A DNA stretch of 7,392 nt, taken from positions 1 to 7,392 of the forward strand of contig CANBUF010000083.1 in the NCBI GenBank assembly GCA_947372575.1, written 5' to 3'. The stretch comes from Alcaligenaceae bacterium. Lineage in GTDB: Bacteria; Pseudomonadota; Gammaproteobacteria; Burkholderiales; Burkholderiaceae. A program made the translations under genes and the position numbers. The notes under the pieces were generated by a model. That model worked only from the letters and a program-made list of their open reading frames with translations, did not search any database and was not told the DNA's origin. Positions within the stretch are counted from its first letter, which is position 1, and the number at the start of each line of letters is the position of its first letter. Positions 5,777-7,392 of this stretch are shown here, piece by piece.

Positions 5777-6775
5777 TTAATTCAGCTTGATATTGGCAGC
5801 CTTGGCAACTTTTGCCCACTTGTCGGTCTCGGCTTGCACGTATTGTTTGAATTGCTCAGGCGTGCCACCTACACCCTGCGAGGCCATGGATTCAAACTGC
5901 TTTTGGACCTCAGGCTGGTTGATCACCTTTTGTGCGGTCTCGGCGAGTTTTTTCAGAACCTCAGGAGGCGTGCCAGTTGGAGCAAAGAGGCCATTCCATG
6001 AGCTCACCTCAAAATCAGGAGCGCCTGCTTCGGCCATCGTCGGGACATTTGGTAATTGCGGTAAGCGCTGCAAACCTGCAACGGCGATCGCACGCAGCTT
6101 GCCGCCTTCGATGCTTGGCAAGGCACCTGCCGCGGTCATGAAACCCATTGAGACGTTGCCTCCCAGCACGTCATTGAGTGCAGGAGATGCGCCCTTATAA
6201 GGCACATGCAACAGATCAATGTTCATCCGCAATTTGAGCATCTCGCCAGCCAGATGTGGAGATCCTCCCGCCCCCGAAGAAGCAAAGCTCAGTTTGCCTG
6301 GGTTAGCACGCGCGTATGCAACCAGCTCAGCAAGGTTATGGATTGGTAATGATGGATTGACAACCAGCACACTGGGTGAAGTCATGAACTGTGTAATCGC
6401 CACCAGATCCTTTGCTGTGTCGTAGTTCAGATTGTTATAGATCGACATGTTCGTCGCATTCGCAATTGAGCCCAGCAACAAGGTATAGCCATCGGGTTTA
6501 GCACGCACCACGAGCTCAGTACCGATGTTGGAGCCGCCACCGGGTTTGTTCTCGACAATGATGCTCTGGCCAAGTTCCTTTTCCATCCCGTGCGCCATGA
6601 TGCGCCCGACGATATCTGTCGGTCCGCCCGCGGCAAAGGGCACGATGAGTTTGATGGGATGATCTGGGTACGCAGCCTGCTCACGTGTCTGGGCCTGCAC
6701 GTGGGTAAAGGCAGCACCCGCAGCGACGCCTGCAAGTGCCGCGATTAACAGCAATAAAATTTTTCTTTTCATCAT
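5777..6775 (-). CDS. Bug family tripartite tricarboxylate transporter substrate-binding protein
   Basis: A 332-residue periplasmic solute receptor of the Bug/TctC family, which binds carboxylates and delivers them to tripartite tricarboxylate transporters. Residues 1-29 are a signal peptide: KRK charge, a long Leu/Ala-rich core, and cleavage probably after VQA at residue 28. Family signatures follow: YPDHPIKLIVPFAAGGPTD from residue 36, VENKPGGGSNIGTE at 74-87, PDGYTLLLGS at 94-103, then LLHVPYKG, LRAIAV, and VPTMAEAGAPDFEVSSW near residues 244-260. Length is typical and the gene is complete. No TctA or TctB membrane gene is in the window, as is common for the many orphan Bug genes of Burkholderiales. 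The upstream dehydratase ends 2 bases before the ATG at 6775; a second ATG follows directly at 6772. No Shine-Dalgarno is seen, which suggests translational coupling. The ligand is probably a sugar acid or related carboxylate, by context only. Confidence 0.95.
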   Translation of the reverse strand: MMKRKILLLLIAALAGVAAGAAFTHVQAQTREQAAYPDHPIKLIVPFAAGGPTDIVGRIMAHGMEKELGQSIIVENKPGGGSNIGTELVVRAKPDGYTLLLGSIANATNMSIYNNLNYDTAKDLVAITQFMTSPSVLVVNPSLPIHNLAELVAYARANPGKLSFASSGAGGSPHLAGEMLKLRMNIDLLHVPYKGASPALNDVLGGNVSMGFMTAAGALPSIEGGKLRAIAVAGLQRLPQLPNVPTMAEAGAPDFEVSSWNGLFAPTGTPPEVLKKLAETAQKVINQPEVQKQFESMASQGVGGTPEQFKQYVQAETDKWAKVAKAANIKLN

Positions 6776-6777
6776 GA

Positions 6778-7392
6778 TCAATTTTTAGGAATGCTTCCGC
6801 CAGTCATAGGAGGCATCAGGAAATCAAAATCTACGCCTTTGTCCGCTTGTGTCACGCTTTGCAAAAATAGCTTGCGATAGCCGCGCTGCGCGGTGGGGGT
6901 TTCAATCGGTTTGAGCTTAGCGCGATGCACGAGTTCTTCGTCACTCACAAGCAAGGTGAGCTCTCTGTTGGCCACACTCAAACGAATCCGGTCACCATTC
7001 TGCACATAGGCAAGTGGCCCGCCAATCGCGGACTCGGGTGTCACGTGCAGCACAATAGTGCCAAATGCCGTCCCACTCATGCGGCCATCGGAAATCCTCA
7101 CAATGTCTTTACAGCCTGCGCGCGCAAGCTTGCGTGGGATCGGCATGTAACCCGCTTCGGGCATCGCGGCGCCTTTGGGACCGATATTCTTGAGCACAAG
7201 GATGTCCTGGTCCGTCACATCGAGATCGGGGGAATCTATACGGCTGGCCATGTCTTCGAGATTTTCAAATACGACCGCACGGCCTTCGTGCTCCATCAGT
7301 GCGGGATTGGCAGCGGACTGTTTGATAATCGCCCCACCTGGTGCGAGGTTGCCCTCAAGTACTGCAATACCACCCTGGGGATAAATGGGATT
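6778..7392 (-). CDS. IlvD/Edd family sugar-acid dehydratase, C-terminal part (5' end outside window)
   Basis: The frame enters at the right edge and stops with TGA at 6778-6780, giving the last 204 residues of a protein normally about 570-600 aa long. Family motifs are clear: GGIAVLEGNLAPGGAIIK near the right edge, EGRAVVFEN, IGPKGAAMPEAGYMPIPRKL, VRISDGRMSGTAFGTIVLHV, PLAYVQNGD, and a terminal VDFDFL. The serine of RMSG (codon 7075-7077) corresponds to the catalytic base described for arabinonate-type and dihydroxy-acid dehydratases. The cysteines for the Fe-S cluster are in the missing N-terminal part. The family includes dihydroxy-acid dehydratase (IlvD), 6-phosphogluconate dehydratase (Edd) and dehydratases of L-arabonate, D-xylonate or gluconate. 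Pairing with a Bug receptor and the overall motif style favour a sugar-acid substrate over branched-chain amino-acid synthesis. The missing N-terminal half would help settle this. Confidence 0.94.
   Translation of the reverse strand, partial: NPIYPQGGIAVLEGNLAPGGAIIKQSAANPALMEHEGRAVVFENLEDMASRIDSPDLDVTDQDILVLKNIGPKGAAMPEAGYMPIPRKLARAGCKDIVRISDGRMSGTAFGTIVLHVTPESAIGGPLAYVQNGDRIRLSVANRELTLLVSDEELVHRAKLKPIETPTAQRGYRKLFLQSVTQADKGVDFDFLMPPMTGGSIPKN

Noticed and set aside
1..7392. CRISPR array, tRNA, rRNA, insertion sequence or phage genes
   Set aside because: No spaced repeats, tRNA-like cloverleaf, transposase motif, terminal inverted repeats or phage structural protein was recognised on either strand by reading; a covariance-model scan was not possible.

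Overview
This is a compact chromosomal window from a bacterium, most likely a betaproteobacterium of the order Burkholderiales and plausibly Alcaligenaceae. The main hint is a Bug-type (TctC family) solute receptor paired with a sugar-acid dehydratase, a combination strongly expanded in that group. Protein families and codon use fit a genome in the mid-50s % GC. The assignment is inferred from gene families only; no rRNA or marker gene is present.

Layout, left to right. Positions 1-314 (minus) hold most of a RelE/HigB-type addiction-module toxin in distinctly AT-rich DNA (about 41% GC over bases 1-300). Its antitoxin would lie beyond the left edge. After an AT-rich 167-base spacer comes a plus-strand altronate/galactarate-type dehydratase (482-2029). 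It converges, with a 7-base gap, on a minus-strand flavoprotein of the TIGR03862/BaiN type (2037-3251), which uses a TTG start. Divergent from that is a class I SAM methyltransferase (3323-3940). It converges, 5 bases apart, on a minus-strand dienelactone hydrolase with a twin-arginine signal (3946-4821). Divergent again is a glutathione S-transferase-like protein (4941-5711). The right end is a minus-strand operon: the C-terminal third of an IlvD/Edd sugar-acid dehydratase (6778 to beyond 7392), followed after 2 bases by the Bug receptor (5777-6775).

How the genes may work together: the IlvD/Edd dehydratase and the Bug receptor form a tightly coupled uptake and dehydration unit for a sugar acid or related carboxylate. 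The UxaA/GarD-type dehydratase at the left also acts on sugar acids, but sits about 3.7 kb away on the other strand, so a shared pathway is only a possibility. The four genes in between (flavoprotein, methyltransferase, hydrolase, GST) look like unrelated housekeeping or detoxification functions in alternating orientation. No tRNA, rRNA, CRISPR array, insertion sequence or phage gene was seen, and I found no evidence of a novel multi-gene system. The least ordinary items are the AT-rich toxin module, the exported hydrolase, the coupled dehydratase-receptor junction and several small repeats in the gaps between genes.
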